Shown: positions 19,333 through 27,767 of the stretch, in pieces | How the letters are laid out: every line of letters begins with the position of its first letter | Numbering within the stretch: position 1 is the first letter of the stretch | Source of the DNA: Phytohabitans sp052068095 | GTDB lineage: Bacteria; Actinomycetota; Actinomycetes; Mycobacteriales; Micromonosporaceae | Assembly (NCBI RefSeq): GCF_052068095.1 | Contig: NZ_JBQHDG010000021.1 | Coordinates: forward strand, 124,001-188,000 | DNA: 64,000 nt | Direction of reading: 5' to 3' | Translations under genes and position numbers: made by a program | The notes under the pieces: generated by a model | Database searches by the model: none | Seen by the model: only the letters and a program-made list of their open reading frames with translations | What the model was told of the DNA's origin: nothing

Positions 19333-20082
19333 CTAGACGCGCAGCTGGGACTCCAGGACGGCCCGCGCCTCGACGAGGGACGGGCCGTACCACGTCAGGT
19401 GGCGGCCGGAGACGAGCACGCACGGCACCCCGGGGAACGCTTCCGGGCCGTCGTCGGTCGTGAAGGCGTACGGCTCGTCGGGGAGCACGACGACCTCCGG
19501 GTCGCGGGCGAGGATCTCGGCCAGCGGCGGGCGGGGATAGCGGTCGGGCGCGTCGTCGTAGAGGTTGTGCACGCCCAGGCGGCGCAGCACGTCGCCGGCG
19601 AAGGTGTCGCGGCCCAGCACCACCCACGGGCGGCGCCAGACGGGCACCACGGCGCGCCTCGGGGGTGCGGGGGCGGGCCGTGCCCACGCGGCCCGCGTCT
19701 CGCCCAGCCACGGCGGATCGGGCGCGCCGAGAGCGGCGAGCAGCCGCGCGAGCGAAGCCAGCGCCTCGTCCAGCGTGCGCGGGTAGGTCACCCACACCGC
19801 CACGCCCGCGGCCCGCAGCGCCTCGACGTCTTCGCGGCGGTTCTCCTCCGCGTTCGCCACGACCAGATCGGGTGCCAGCGCCAGGACGCGGTCCACCGAC
19901 GGGTACTTGGAGCCGCCCACCCGCGGCACGTCGAGGCCCGGCGGGTGGGTGCAGTAGTCGGTGGCGCCGGCGAGCAGGTCGGGGGTGCTCAGCGCGATCG
20001 CCTCGGTCAGCGACGGCACCAGCGAGACGACGCGGCGCGGCGGGCGCTCCACGGGTACCGCCGCGCCGAGGTCGTCGTTCAC
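19333..20082 (-). CDS. BtuF-like helical-backbone metal/cobalamin-binding protein without signal peptide
   Basis: A 249-residue periplasmic-binding-protein-fold domain of the helical backbone metal receptor type: RRVVSLVPSLTEAI and DLLAGATDYCTHP at the N-terminus, LALAPDLVVANAEENRREDVEALRAAG in the middle and a PEVVVLPDEPY strand near the C-terminus. Relatives bind cobalamin or iron chelates for ABC import, but this one has neither signal peptide nor lipobox and no permease gene beside it, so a cytoplasmic sensor or binding role is possible. The GTG start overlaps the stop of the RNB gene (GTGA), indicating coupling. Confidence 0.78.
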   Translation of the reverse strand: MNDDLGAAVPVERPPRRVVSLVPSLTEAIALSTPDLLAGATDYCTHPPGLDVPRVGGSKYPSVDRVLALAPDLVVANAEENRREDVEALRAAGVAVWVTYPRTLDEALASLARLLAALGAPDPPWLGETRAAWARPAPAPPRRAVVPVWRRPWVVLGRDTFAGDVLRRLGVHNLYDDAPDRYPRPPLAEILARDPEVVVLPDEPYAFTTDDGPEAFPGVPCVLVSGRHLTWYGPSLVEARAVLESQLRV

Positions 20083-21494
20083 CCCGAGAAGGTGAAGAGG
20101 ACGCGCCGCTGCCCCGGGTCGGCGGTGACGAGGCGGGCGCGGATGCGTTCGCCGAGCGGGAGGGCGCCTTCGCAGCGGGCGCGTACCGGCGGCTCGTCGA
20201 GCGCGATCATCCCGCCGGGCACGCGCTTGGGGCGGTCGTCGAGGTCGAGCACCGCCGCGTCGAACTCCTCGCCCACGCGGCCGGCGAGCAGCATCGCCTC
20301 GGTGAGGTCGACCGCCGCGCGCTCGGCGGCCGAAGCGACGCGGTCGGTGTCGGCCATCACCTCGGGCAGCTTGGGCAGTGCGGCGCCGGCCCAGTCGGGC
20401 ACCGGCATGCCGGCGAAGAGGGCCAGGCACACCTCGGTGACGTACCGGTCGGCCAGCCGCCGCAGTGGCGCGGTCACGTGCGCGTACGGCGCCGCCACCG
20501 CGCCGTGGCCCGGGTCGTCCGGCACCTTGCCGTCGAACGCCGTGTAGCCGGCGCCGCGCATCAGCTCGGCCGCGTGGTCGAGGAACGCCGCGGCGCGCGG
20601 CTGTGCCGGGTCGACGCCGGCCACCACGCGTCCGACCGGCGCGCCGTCGGGCCACTCCACGCCGAGCGGCGCGGCCGCCGCGCGGAGCTTGGCGATCGCC
20701 TGCTCGCGGGGTGCGGGCATGGTGCGCAGCAGGCCGATGCCGCCGTCGAGCATGACGCGCGCGGCGGCCATGCCGGTCAGCAACGAGATCTGCGCGTTGA
20801 ACTCCTCGACCGGGTACGGGGCGCGGAGCACGAGCCGCCACCCGGTGCCGTCCGGTTCGATGTCCTGCTCGGGCAGCGGCAGGCTGATCGCGCCGCGCGC
20901 GAAGCCGCGCTCGACGAGCAGGGTGCCGAGCTGGGGCAGCGCCGCGATCGGCTCGGGCAGCCGCCCCGCGTCGGCGTCCGCCTGTACACCGGCGTAGTCG
21001 AGCTTCGCGCGGCTGCGTACCCGTGCGCGTTCGAGGTGTACCGACTGGGTTTCGCCCGAGGAGTCGAGGTCGATCGTCCACACGACCGCGGCCCGCTCCT
21101 GATCGGGCAGAAGGCTCACCGCGCCCTCGCTCAACGCGACGGGATGCAGCGGCACCTTGCTGTCGGGAAGGTAGACGGTCTGGCCGCGGCGCCAGGTCTC
21201 TGCCTCGAGTTCGCCGCCGGGGCGTACGTACGCGGCCACGTCGGCGATCGCGTAGTGCACCCGGTAGCCGCCGTCGCGGCGCCCGATCCACATGGCCTGG
21301 TCGAGGTCGCGCGAGGTGGGCGGGTCGATCGTGACGAACGGGATGTCTGTGCGGTCGGCGGCCGGAAGTGCGGTGCGGAAAGCCGCCTCGTCCGCTTCGC
21401 GCTGCGCCGCGGGCGGGAACGCCTCAGGGAGTTCCAGCTCGCGGCGCAGCTCGCCGAAGTCGATGCGGGGTGCGACAACGCGTCGAATAACCAC
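20079..21494 (-). CDS. RNB-domain exoribonuclease (RNase II/R family)
   Basis: The 471-residue protein has the RNB catalytic core, which degrades single-stranded RNA 3' to 5'. The metal-binding signature FVTIDPPTSRDLDQAMWI lies near residues 53-70, followed by YRVHYAIADVAAYVRPG, and YAHVTAPLRRLADRYV closes the domain. It lacks the long N-terminal cold-shock domains of RNase R, a short form common in actinobacteria. Start is GTG 21494, with no clear Shine-Dalgarno. The downstream BtuF-like gene overlaps its stop by 4 bp. Confidence 0.9.
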   Translation of the reverse strand: MVIRRVVAPRIDFGELRRELELPEAFPPAAQREADEAAFRTALPAADRTDIPFVTIDPPTSRDLDQAMWIGRRDGGYRVHYAIADVAAYVRPGGELEAETWRRGQTVYLPDSKVPLHPVALSEGAVSLLPDQERAAVVWTIDLDSSGETQSVHLERARVRSRAKLDYAGVQADADAGRLPEPIAALPQLGTLLVERGFARGAISLPLPEQDIEPDGTGWRLVLRAPYPVEEFNAQISLLTGMAAARVMLDGGIGLLRTMPAPREQAIAKLRAAAAPLGVEWPDGAPVGRVVAGVDPAQPRAAAFLDHAAELMRGAGYTAFDGKVPDDPGHGAVAAPYAHVTAPLRRLADRYVTEVCLALFAGMPVPDWAGAALPKLPEVMADTDRVASAAERAAVDLTEAMLLAGRVGEEFDAAVLDLDDRPKRVPGGMIALDEPPVRARCEGALPLGERIRARLVTADPGQRRVLFTFSG

Positions 21495-21531
21495 GCGGTC
21501 ATTCTTACTCAGCGCGCCGCACCCCGTTGTA

Positions 21532-22185
21532 CTAGCGGGTGGTGCGAGTGGTCGTCTTGCGGGCGGTGGCCTTGCGCGCCGGCGCCTTCTTGGCCGCCGT
21601 GGTGGTGCGCTTGGCCGCGGTGCTCTTCGCCGCCGTCTTCTTGGCGACCGCCTTCTTGGCCGGAGTGGCCTTGGTCGTCGTCTTCTTCGCGGCGGTCTTG
21701 CGCGCGGTGGTGGTCTTCGCGGCGGCGGTCTTCCGCGCCGTCGTCGACTTGGCGGCCGCGGTCTTCTTGGCCGTGGTCGTCTTCTTGGCAGCCGTGGTGG
21801 TCTTCTTCGCGGCCGCCTTACGCGCGGTGGTGCTCTTGGTCGCGGTGGCCTTCTTCGCGGGGGCCTTCTTTGCCGCTGTTCTCGTCGCCGGCGCGGTCTT
21901 CTTGGCCGCGGTTTTCTTGGCGGTCGTCGTCTTCTTGGCGGTGGCCGTCTTACGAGCGGTCGTCGACTTCGTCGCCGAAGCCTTCTTCGCCGCGGTGGTG
22001 GTCTTCTTGGCGGGGGCCTTCTTCGCCGTCGCCTTGCTCGTGACGGTCTTCCGTGCGGCCGTGGTCGCCGGCACCGCTGCCTTGACCTCGTCCACCGCCG
22101 GCTGTGCCTCAGGCTTCGCCGTGCTGTTCTTGGCAGCCGCGCGTTTCGCGGCCGGGGTGCTGGTGGCCTTCTTCGCTACGGCCAT
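21532..22185 (-). CDS. Ala/Lys/Thr-rich histone H1-like protein
   Basis: A 217-residue low-complexity basic protein made almost wholly of Lys, Ala and Thr in short KKTTTAKK and KSTTARK-like repeats, except for the first 50 residues, which contain a few acidic positions (AVDEVKAA). Such tails bind DNA or RNA non-specifically and occur at the C-terminus of actinobacterial HU proteins; here the tail stands alone, resembling histone H1-like HC1/HC2 proteins. A nucleoid-organising role is inferred. The nucleotide repeats make this gene prone to length variation. An open antisense frame over the same region encodes only Val/Ala-rich sequence and is a shadow. Confidence 0.8.
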   Translation of the reverse strand: MAVAKKATSTPAAKRAAAKNSTAKPEAQPAVDEVKAAVPATTAARKTVTSKATAKKAPAKKTTTAAKKASATKSTTARKTATAKKTTTAKKTAAKKTAPATRTAAKKAPAKKATATKSTTARKAAAKKTTTAAKKTTTAKKTAAAKSTTARKTAAAKTTTARKTAAKKTTTKATPAKKAVAKKTAAKSTAAKRTTTAAKKAPARKATARKTTTRTTR

Positions 22186-22251
22186 CTCTGTCTCCTCCTT
22201 GCGAATGTGTCCCGCGCTAAGCCGACGGCCGCGCGTGCGGAACCGTGTCGA

Positions 22252-22455
22252 TTACTTGTCCTCCCCGGACCAGTGGGCGTCTTCCTCATCCCACTTGTCA
22301 TTGCGCTCACGCACCTGCTCGAGCGCACGCTCCGCTTCCTGTGCGGATCCGTACGGACCGAGCGTGTACTTGGCCGGGCACGAGTTGGAGTCGTCCTCGA
22401 CGCGGTGGTGGCGCACACACCAGTAGTACCGTGCGCCACTTCCGCCGTTAGTCAT
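22252..22455 (-). CDS. Small cytoplasmic protein of unknown function (67 aa)
   Basis: A 67-residue protein (MTNGGSGARYYWCVRHHRVE at its start) with two Cys residues 19 apart, a YTLGPYGSAQEAERALEQV segment that looks like the end of a SPOR or similar small alpha/beta fold, and a highly acidic C-terminus. Proteins of this type are common in actinomycetes as hypotheticals. ATG 22455 is preferred; upstream codons have no ribosome binding site. It lies between the histone-like gene and rnpB. Confidence 0.7.
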   Translation of the reverse strand: MTNGGSGARYYWCVRHHRVEDDSNSCPAKYTLGPYGSAQEAERALEQVRERNDKWDEEDAHWSGEDK

Positions 22456-22734
22456 GAGATCACTGTGCACCGCAAACCGAACAAGCGCCACCTTTTCCGC
22501 AGAAAAATCGGACGCGTCTCCACAATAGACCAGCCCGGTAGACAACGGTAGGCGGCTCGCCGCGTGACGCGATTCGAAGAGAAAGCCTTATTCGATAAGG
22601 GATTTATCCGCGTAAGCGCAAGGACCCGCACACGGCCGCGCCCGTGACCGCGTCCCAAAAAAAATTCTTGCGCCATGACACCCGCGTGGCGTACGTCAGC
22701 CTCCACTGTGGCCCTCCACGCGAGTGGAAGAGGT
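22456..22734. other. Gene-free interval with AT-rich palindromes
   Basis: No gene is supportable between the 67-aa gene and rnpB. The segment is more AT-rich than its surroundings. It carries overlapping palindromes, CTTATTCGATAAG (22587-22599) and GATAAGGGATTTATC (22594-22608), and an A-run at about 22657-22665. It probably holds the promoter of the 67-aa gene and the 3' processing region of rnpB. Confidence 0.4.
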
Positions 22735-23156
<422 letters not shown>

Positions 23157-23170
23157 GTCCTCAATCGTAC

Positions 23171-23176
23171 TAGCCT
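23171..23176 (+). promoter_or_regulatory. -10-like box before the TauE/SafE gene
   Basis: TAGCCT matches the TAnnnT pattern and ends eight bases before the ATG at 23185. No Shine-Dalgarno is present, so a leaderless transcript is plausible. Confidence 0.3.
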
Positions 23177-23184
23177 CGGCGGCG

Positions 23185-23943
23185 ATGGATCTTCCAGGAA
23201 TGGCGCTGCTCGCCGCCGCCGGTTTGGGCGCGGGCACGGTGAACGCGATCGCGGGCGGCGGCTCGCTCATCACGTTTCCCGCGCTCATCGCGGCGGGGCT
23301 CGCGCCCGTGCCGGCGAACGTGACGAACTCCGTCGCGGTCAGTCCCGGCTACGTCGGAAGCGTGGTGGGCAGCCGCGCCGACCTACCGCGCGAACGCCTG
23401 CGCGCGCTCGTGCCGCTCGCCGTGCTGGGCGGCTTCGCCGGGTGTGTGCTGCTGCTCGCCACGCCGCAGCGCGCGTTCGAGGTCGTGGTGCCGTTCCTCG
23501 TCCTCGCGGCCGCGGCCGTGCTCGCCTTCCAGGACCGGCTACGGCGGCTGGTCGGCCACCCGAAGAGCATGGCTCCGCGCCGCCACGCGATCGCGCTGTA
23601 CGGGCTCGTGGCGGTCGGCGGGGTGTACGGCGGCTACTTCGGCGCCGCGCTCGGCGTGATGCTCGTCGCCGGGCTGGCGTTGCTCCTCGACGAGCGGCTC
23701 GCCCGGATCAACGCGCTCAAGAACCTGCTCTCCGCGGTCATCGGCGCCGCCACGGTCGTCGCGTACGCGGTCTTCGGCCCCGTCGACTGGGTGGGCGTCG
23801 CGGTCATCGCGCCGGCGACTCTGCTGGGCGGGTACGCCGGCGCGCGGCTCGCCCGCCGAATGCCGGGCGCCGTGCTGAAGGGGGTCGTCGTGACCGCCGG
23901 CACCGTGGTGGGACTGGCGCTACTCGTACGTGCGTTCAGTTAG
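23185..23943 (+). CDS. TauE/SafE (TSUP) family sulfite/organosulfonate permease
   Basis: A 252-residue integral membrane protein with about eight helices. It opens with the TSUP signature GAGTVNAIAGGGSLITFPALI and has the repeated half GGVYGGYFGAALGVMLVAGLALLL later, as expected from the family's internal duplication. Members export sulfite, sulfoacetate or related anions; the substrate here is unknown. The stop overlaps the end of the convergent RNase H gene by four bases. Confidence 0.88.
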   Translation: MDLPGMALLAAAGLGAGTVNAIAGGGSLITFPALIAAGLAPVPANVTNSVAVSPGYVGSVVGSRADLPRERLRALVPLAVLGGFAGCVLLLATPQRAFEVVVPFLVLAAAAVLAFQDRLRRLVGHPKSMAPRRHAIALYGLVAVGGVYGGYFGAALGVMLVAGLALLLDERLARINALKNLLSAVIGAATVVAYAVFGPVDWVGVAVIAPATLLGGYAGARLARRMPGAVLKGVVVTAGTVVGLALLVRAFS

Positions 23944-25061
23944 CCGGCGAGGTGCGCGGTCTCGTTGACCATCCGCACCGCCACACCGCCGTCCCCCCAC
24001 ATGTCCACGATGGACAGGCCGGCCGGGTCGAGGTAGAGCCGGTGGAGGAAGGCGTCGCCGGCGGCGAGCGCGTCGCGCAGCAGGATCTTCAGCGGCGACA
24101 CGTGCGAGACGACGACGACCGTGCTCTCCGGGTAGCCCTTGTGGAGGGTCGCCACGACGCGGCGCACGCGCGTGGCCACGGCGCGGAACGACTCGCCGCC
24201 CGGCGGTGCCTCCTCAGTGGACCCCAGCCAGGCGTCCATCTCGTCCGGCCACTGTGCACGGACCTCCGTGAAGGTCTTACCCTCCCACGCGCCGAAGTCG
24301 CACTCGACGAGGTCGGGCTCGACCTCGACCGGTACGCCGCGGCCGAGCGTCTCGGCGATGATCTCCGCCGTGCGCGTGCACCGCACCAGCGGCGAGCTGA
24401 CGACGGCGGCGACCGAGGGCGCGAGCGCCTTCACGCGCGCGCCGGTCGCGCGGGCCTGGGCCAGCCCGGCGTCGGAGAGCGGCACGTCGCCGCGGCCGGA
24501 GTAGCGGCGCTGCGCGGTGAGCGCGGTCGCGCCGTGGCGGACGAGGAGCAGGCGTGTGGGCGTCGCGGCGGGCGGCTCCCACGACGGGCGGACGCTACCG
24601 GCGGCGGGTTGCTCTTTTCCCTTCGCCGCACCGCCGCCCGGGGCGTCACGCGTGATCCCGGCCGCCTCGTCCATCGCCTTGTTGGCGAGCGCGTCGGCGT
24701 GCTTGTTACGCTCGCGCGGCACCCACACGAACGTGACGAGCTCGAACCGGCGCACGAGCGTGGCCGCCTGGGCGGCGAGCGGGCGCAGGCCCGGGTTTTT
24801 GATCTGCCAGCGGCCGGACATCTGCTCCACGACGAGCTTGGAGTCCATCCGCACCTCGACCTCGGACGCGCCGAGCTCGGCCGCGGCGCGCAAGCCGGCG
24901 AGGAGCCCGGAGTACTCGGCGACGTTGTTGGTCGCCACGCCGAGCGTGTCGGACCGCTCGGCGAGGACCTCGCCCGAGTTGGCCTCGCGGACGACCGCGC
25001 CGTAGCCGGCCGGCCCGGGATTGCCCCGCGCGCCGCCGTCGGCCTCGACGACGACCCTCAC
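23940..25061 (-). CDS. Bifunctional RNase HI / histidine (acid) phosphatase
   Basis: A 373-residue fusion like Mycobacterium Rv2228c. Residues 1-135 are RNase HI: VVVEADGGARGNPGPAGYG (Asp), NVAEYSGLLAGL (Glu), EVRMDSKLVVEQ (Asp) and ERNKHADALANKAMD (His/Asp). Residues about 170-373 are a phosphoglycerate mutase-type phosphatase with LLVRHGATALTAQRRYSG, FGAWEGKTF and VVVSHVSPLK; related domains dephosphorylate alpha-ribazole phosphate in cobalamin synthesis. The start is GTG 25061, preceded by AGGAGG; this start region is itself the first unit of a 125-bp triplication. It belongs to the conserved zinc-ribbon/Nif3 neighbourhood. Confidence 0.92.
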   Translation of the reverse strand: MRVVVEADGGARGNPGPAGYGAVVREANSGEVLAERSDTLGVATNNVAEYSGLLAGLRAAAELGASEVEVRMDSKLVVEQMSGRWQIKNPGLRPLAAQAATLVRRFELVTFVWVPRERNKHADALANKAMDEAAGITRDAPGGGAAKGKEQPAAGSVRPSWEPPAATPTRLLLVRHGATALTAQRRYSGRGDVPLSDAGLAQARATGARVKALAPSVAAVVSSPLVRCTRTAEIIAETLGRGVPVEVEPDLVECDFGAWEGKTFTEVRAQWPDEMDAWLGSTEEAPPGGESFRAVATRVRRVVATLHKGYPESTVVVVSHVSPLKILLRDALAAGDAFLHRLYLDPAGLSIVDMWGDGGVAVRMVNETAHLAG

Positions 25062-25186
25062 AGTGCCTCCTGGTTCGCTCGCTCGTGCGGCACCGAAGGC
25101 GACGTCTTCCTCCGCCACCCCGAAACCCCGACTACGTCGGCGGGCCGGCTCCGTCCAGACGCCGCCGCGCCAACTCGCTCGCTCAC
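25058..25186 (-). other. Repeat-encoded mini-ORF 1 (42 codons)
   Basis: Within repeat unit 1 a frame runs from GTG 25186, preceded by the duplicated AGGAGG, to a TGA at 25058-25060 that overlaps the true RNase H start as GTGA. Its product would be a 42-residue Arg/Ser-rich peptide (VSERVGAAASGRSRPADVVG...). A twin frame occupies 25183-25311. They are probably by-products of the duplication, but they could be translated and feed ribosomes into the gene. Confidence 0.3.
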
Positions 25187-25433
25187 AGTGCCTCCTGGTT
25201 CGCTCGCTCGTGCGGCACCGAAGGCGACGTCTTCCTCCGCCACCCCGAAACCCCGACTACGTCGGCGGGCCGGCTCCGTCCAGACGCCGCCGCGCCAACT
25301 CGCTCGCTCACAGTGCCTCCTGGTTCGCTCGCTCGTGCGGCACCGAAGGCGACGTCTTCCTCCGCCACCCCGAAACCCCGACTACGTCGGCGGGACGGCT
25401 CCGTCCAGACGCCGCCGCGCCAACTCGCTCGCG
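25059..25433. repeat. Tandem 125-bp repeat, three units, carrying the RNase H start region
   Basis: Three head-to-tail units of 125 bp (25059-25183, 25184-25308, 25309-25433), identical except for one base change in unit 3 (GGCGGGACGG for GGCGGGCCGG). Each unit begins with the complement of the AGGAGG site and GTG start of the RNase H gene, so the ribosome binding site and start codon are present three times. The array fills the space between the zinc-ribbon gene and the RNase H gene and ends at a piece of the dispersed repeat (R6). Confidence 0.92.
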
Positions 25434-25486
25434 CGGGGCCCCCGGGGAAACGTGGAGCGAAGCGGAGCGTTTTCTTGGGGTGCGAT
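25434..25486 (+). repeat. Dispersed 3'-end repeat, copy R6 (fragment)
   Basis: A fragment of the repeat family: CCCCGGGGAAACGTGGAGCG then AGCGGAGCGTTTTCTTGGGG, identical in organisation to segments in R3 (18911-18957) and R4 (35515-35560). It lies directly against the stop codon of the zinc-ribbon gene. Confidence 0.75.
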
Positions 25487-26227
25487 TCACAGGCCCGACT
25501 CCGCGGTGCGGACCATGATGCGGCGGCACTCCTCGCAGCGCACCACCTCGTCGGGCGGCGCGGCCTTTATCCGGGCGCGCTCGCTGCCGGCAAGCTCCAG
25601 CCGGCACCCGCCGCAGCGGCCGCCCTTCAAGAGCGCGGCGCCGAGGCCGCCGGACGACTCCCGGATCTTGTCGTAGAGGGCGATGAGGTCAGCCGGCAGG
25701 TCGGCGACGAGGGGCTGCCGCGCGGTGGTGCGAAACTCCTCGTCCTTGACGATCTCGGCCAGCGCCTGGTCGCGCCGCGCCTCGGCCGCCTCGCGCGCCT
25801 CCCGGCCGGCCTCCTGCTGGGCGAGCAGCTCGTCGAGCGTCGCCTGTGCGGTCTCCCGCTGCTCCATCAGCTCCAGCTCGGCGTCTTCAAGCTCGCTCTG
25901 CCGGCGGGTGAGCGAGACGAGCTCGTGCTGGAGCGCCTCCAGCTCGCGCGCCGGCCCGCGCCCGGTGTCCAGCCGCGCCTGGTCCTTGTCTTTGCGTGAA
26001 CGCACCTGGTCGACGTCGCGCTCGATGCGCGCGATGTCCCGGTCGAAGTCGTCGACGGCGACCTGGGCCCGCACGCGCTCGTCCTCCAGCGCGGACAGCT
26101 GCCGCGCGAGGGTCTCCAGCTCGGCGTGCTCCGGCAGCGTACGGCGCTTGTGGGCCAGCTGGGCCAGCGCGGTGTCGATCGCCTGGAGGTCGAGCAGGCG
26201 TCGCTGTGCTTCCGGGTCTGCCTTCAC
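25487..26227 (-). CDS. Coiled-coil C4 zinc-ribbon protein (DUF164/CT398-like)
   Basis: A 246-residue protein with a long helical coiled coil (about residues 20-175, heptad-rich Leu/Glu/Arg/Gln sequence) and a C-terminal zinc ribbon with two Cys pairs, GGRCGGCRLEL and VVRCEECRRIM. Homologues sit next to Nif3-like and RNase H genes in many actinobacteria (Rv2229c type); function is unclear, with nucleic-acid-associated roles proposed. The GTG start overlaps the stop of the Nif3-like gene (GTGA), so they are coupled. Confidence 0.88.
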   Translation of the reverse strand: MKADPEAQRRLLDLQAIDTALAQLAHKRRTLPEHAELETLARQLSALEDERVRAQVAVDDFDRDIARIERDVDQVRSRKDKDQARLDTGRGPARELEALQHELVSLTRRQSELEDAELELMEQRETAQATLDELLAQQEAGREAREAAEARRDQALAEIVKDEEFRTTARQPLVADLPADLIALYDKIRESSGGLGAALLKGGRCGGCRLELAGSERARIKAAPPDEVVRCEECRRIMVRTAESGL

Positions 26228-27066
26228 GAGCGGGGCTCCTTCAACGAGTCGTGCACGGTCCACGGGTCGGTGTCGAGATCGGAGACGACCGTCTCCACAC
26301 CGCAGGCGTCGCGCAGGTGCGCGGCCAGGTCGTCCAGCCACGGGCGCTCGGTCGCCCAGTGCGCGGCGTCGAGCAGCGCCGGGCCACCGCTCGCGATGTG
26401 CTCGCTGACCGGGTGGTGGCGCAGGTCGGCGGTGAGGTACGCGTCGACGCCCGCGGCGGTCGCGTCGGCGAGGAACGGGTCACCCGCACCGCCGCACACC
26501 GCCACAGTCGAGATCACCCGATCGGGCCGGCCGGCCGCCCGTACCCCCCAAGCTGTTTGGGGAAGGGTGCGGGCCGCGTGGTGGGTGAGCTCGGCGAGGG
26601 TCATGGGCGCCGGAAGGCGCCCGATCCGGCCGGTGCCGCGACCGTCGCCGTCCGGGCCGTCGCCGGACGAGGCCGGCTTCAGCGGGCGCAGGTCGGTCAG
26701 GCCGAGCCGGGCGGCGAGCGCGTCGGAGACGCCCGGGTTGGCGACGTCGGCGTTGGTGTGCGCGACGAAGAGGGCGATGTCTGCCTTGATGAGCTGGTGG
26801 ACGATCCGTCCTTTGTACGTCGTCGGCGCCACCGACGACACCCCGCGCAGCAGCAGCGGGTGATGCGCCACGATCAGGTCGGCGCCCACCTCCCGCGCCT
26901 GCGCCACCGTCTCCGGCACGCAGTCGACGGCGCACAGCACCCGCCGCACCGGCGCCTCCGGCTCGCCGAGCACCAGGCCCACCCGGTCCCACGACTCCGC
27001 CCACGACGGCGGAAATCGCGCGTCGAGGGTGGCCACCAGGTCCGCCACGGTGGGTTCAGTTGTCAC
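26224..27066 (-). CDS. Nif3-like dinuclear metal-centre protein
   Basis: A 280-residue member of the Nif3/DUF34 family, hexameric toroids with a two-metal site; a GTP cyclohydrolase I-like or nucleotide-related role has been suggested but is unsettled. Metal ligands are visible in LIVAHHPLLLRG, FVAHTNADVA and DAAHWATE, and SWDRVGLVLG is the usual N-terminal motif. Start is GTG 27066. It leads the zinc-ribbon and RNase H genes, the same order as in Mycobacterium (Rv2230c-Rv2228c), which supports an ancestral operon. Confidence 0.9.
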   Translation of the reverse strand: MTTEPTVADLVATLDARFPPSWAESWDRVGLVLGEPEAPVRRVLCAVDCVPETVAQAREVGADLIVAHHPLLLRGVSSVAPTTYKGRIVHQLIKADIALFVAHTNADVANPGVSDALAARLGLTDLRPLKPASSGDGPDGDGRGTGRIGRLPAPMTLAELTHHAARTLPQTAWGVRAAGRPDRVISTVAVCGGAGDPFLADATAAGVDAYLTADLRHHPVSEHIASGGPALLDAAHWATERPWLDDLAAHLRDACGVETVVSDLDTDPWTVHDSLKEPRS

Positions 27067-27202
27067 GGCGGCGAGGCTACCAGCGCGAGGACGCCCTTCT
27101 CACGGTCCTCTCACACACGGTGGCGCAACGTGTCCCCATGACGGAGAACCTCCACCGCGACCGCCGGCAACGACTCGGCGCTCGGCGGCGCGCGGGTGGG
27201 CG

Positions 27203-27763
27203 TCAGCTTCGGCTAGGCCCTGCCTCGACCCGCGAGTGCAGGGCTTCGAGCGCGCGGCTCCACGGAAACGTGTCGCGGTGCTGCTCGCCCGTGCCGGGCG
27301 GGTGCAGCGGGAAGAAATCGTCGCCGAACAGCACGGTGATCCCCCACCCGCGCAGCCGCGCCAGGCTTTCCCGGAAGGCGGGGTGCGAACCCATCGCCAC
27401 GTTGGTGTACGGCATGACGACGATCGGCAGCCCCTTGCCCTGCCCCTCGACGACGAGCCCGAGGGCGAGCGTGTCGGCGATGCCACAGGCCCATTTGTTG
27501 ACCGTGTTGACGGTGGCCGGCGCGACGATGATCGCGTCCGGGGCCGGCAGCACGTCGGGGTCGCCGGGGTTTTTGTAGAGCGTGCGGACCGGGTGGCCGG
27601 TCTGGAGGGCGAGCGCGGGCACGTCGACGAACTTGCGGCCATCCGGCGTGACGACCACACACACGTCCCAGCCCTCGCGCTGGGCCTCCGTCACTAGCCG
27701 GCCCACGTCGCGGGCGACCGGCGACCCGCACGAGATGACGTAGAGCACGCCCCGGTCGCTCAC
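27203..27763 (-). CDS. Flavoprotein of the phosphopantothenoylcysteine decarboxylase (HFCD) fold
   Basis: A 186-residue Rossmann-like flavoprotein. GVLYVISCGSPVARDVGRLV and VCVVVTPDGRKFVD form the N-terminal FMN-binding half, and IIVAPATVNTVNKWACGIAD is the diagnostic PAxxNT motif of the family. It lacks the CoaB half, so it is not CoaBC; stand-alone members include lantibiotic-type decarboxylases and regulatory proteins. The GTG at 27763 lies four bases after the stop of the XRE-TPR regulator, so the pair is an operon, and the enzyme may be part of that regulator's output. Confidence 0.8.
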   Translation of the reverse strand: MSDRGVLYVISCGSPVARDVGRLVTEAQREGWDVCVVVTPDGRKFVDVPALALQTGHPVRTLYKNPGDPDVLPAPDAIIVAPATVNTVNKWACGIADTLALGLVVEGQGKGLPIVVMPYTNVAMGSHPAFRESLARLRGWGITVLFGDDFFPLHPPGTGEQHRDTFPWSRALEALHSRVEAGPSRS

Positions 27764-27767
27764 CCGC

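Noticed and set aside
21539..22426. Long plus-strand frame rich in Val/Ala/Phe that looks like a membrane protein
   Set aside because: It is the antisense of the Lys/Ala/Thr-rich gene; codon complementarity alone yields Val, Phe and Leu.
25059..25433. CRISPR array
   Set aside because: The 125-bp units are contiguous with no spacers, and no cas genes are present.
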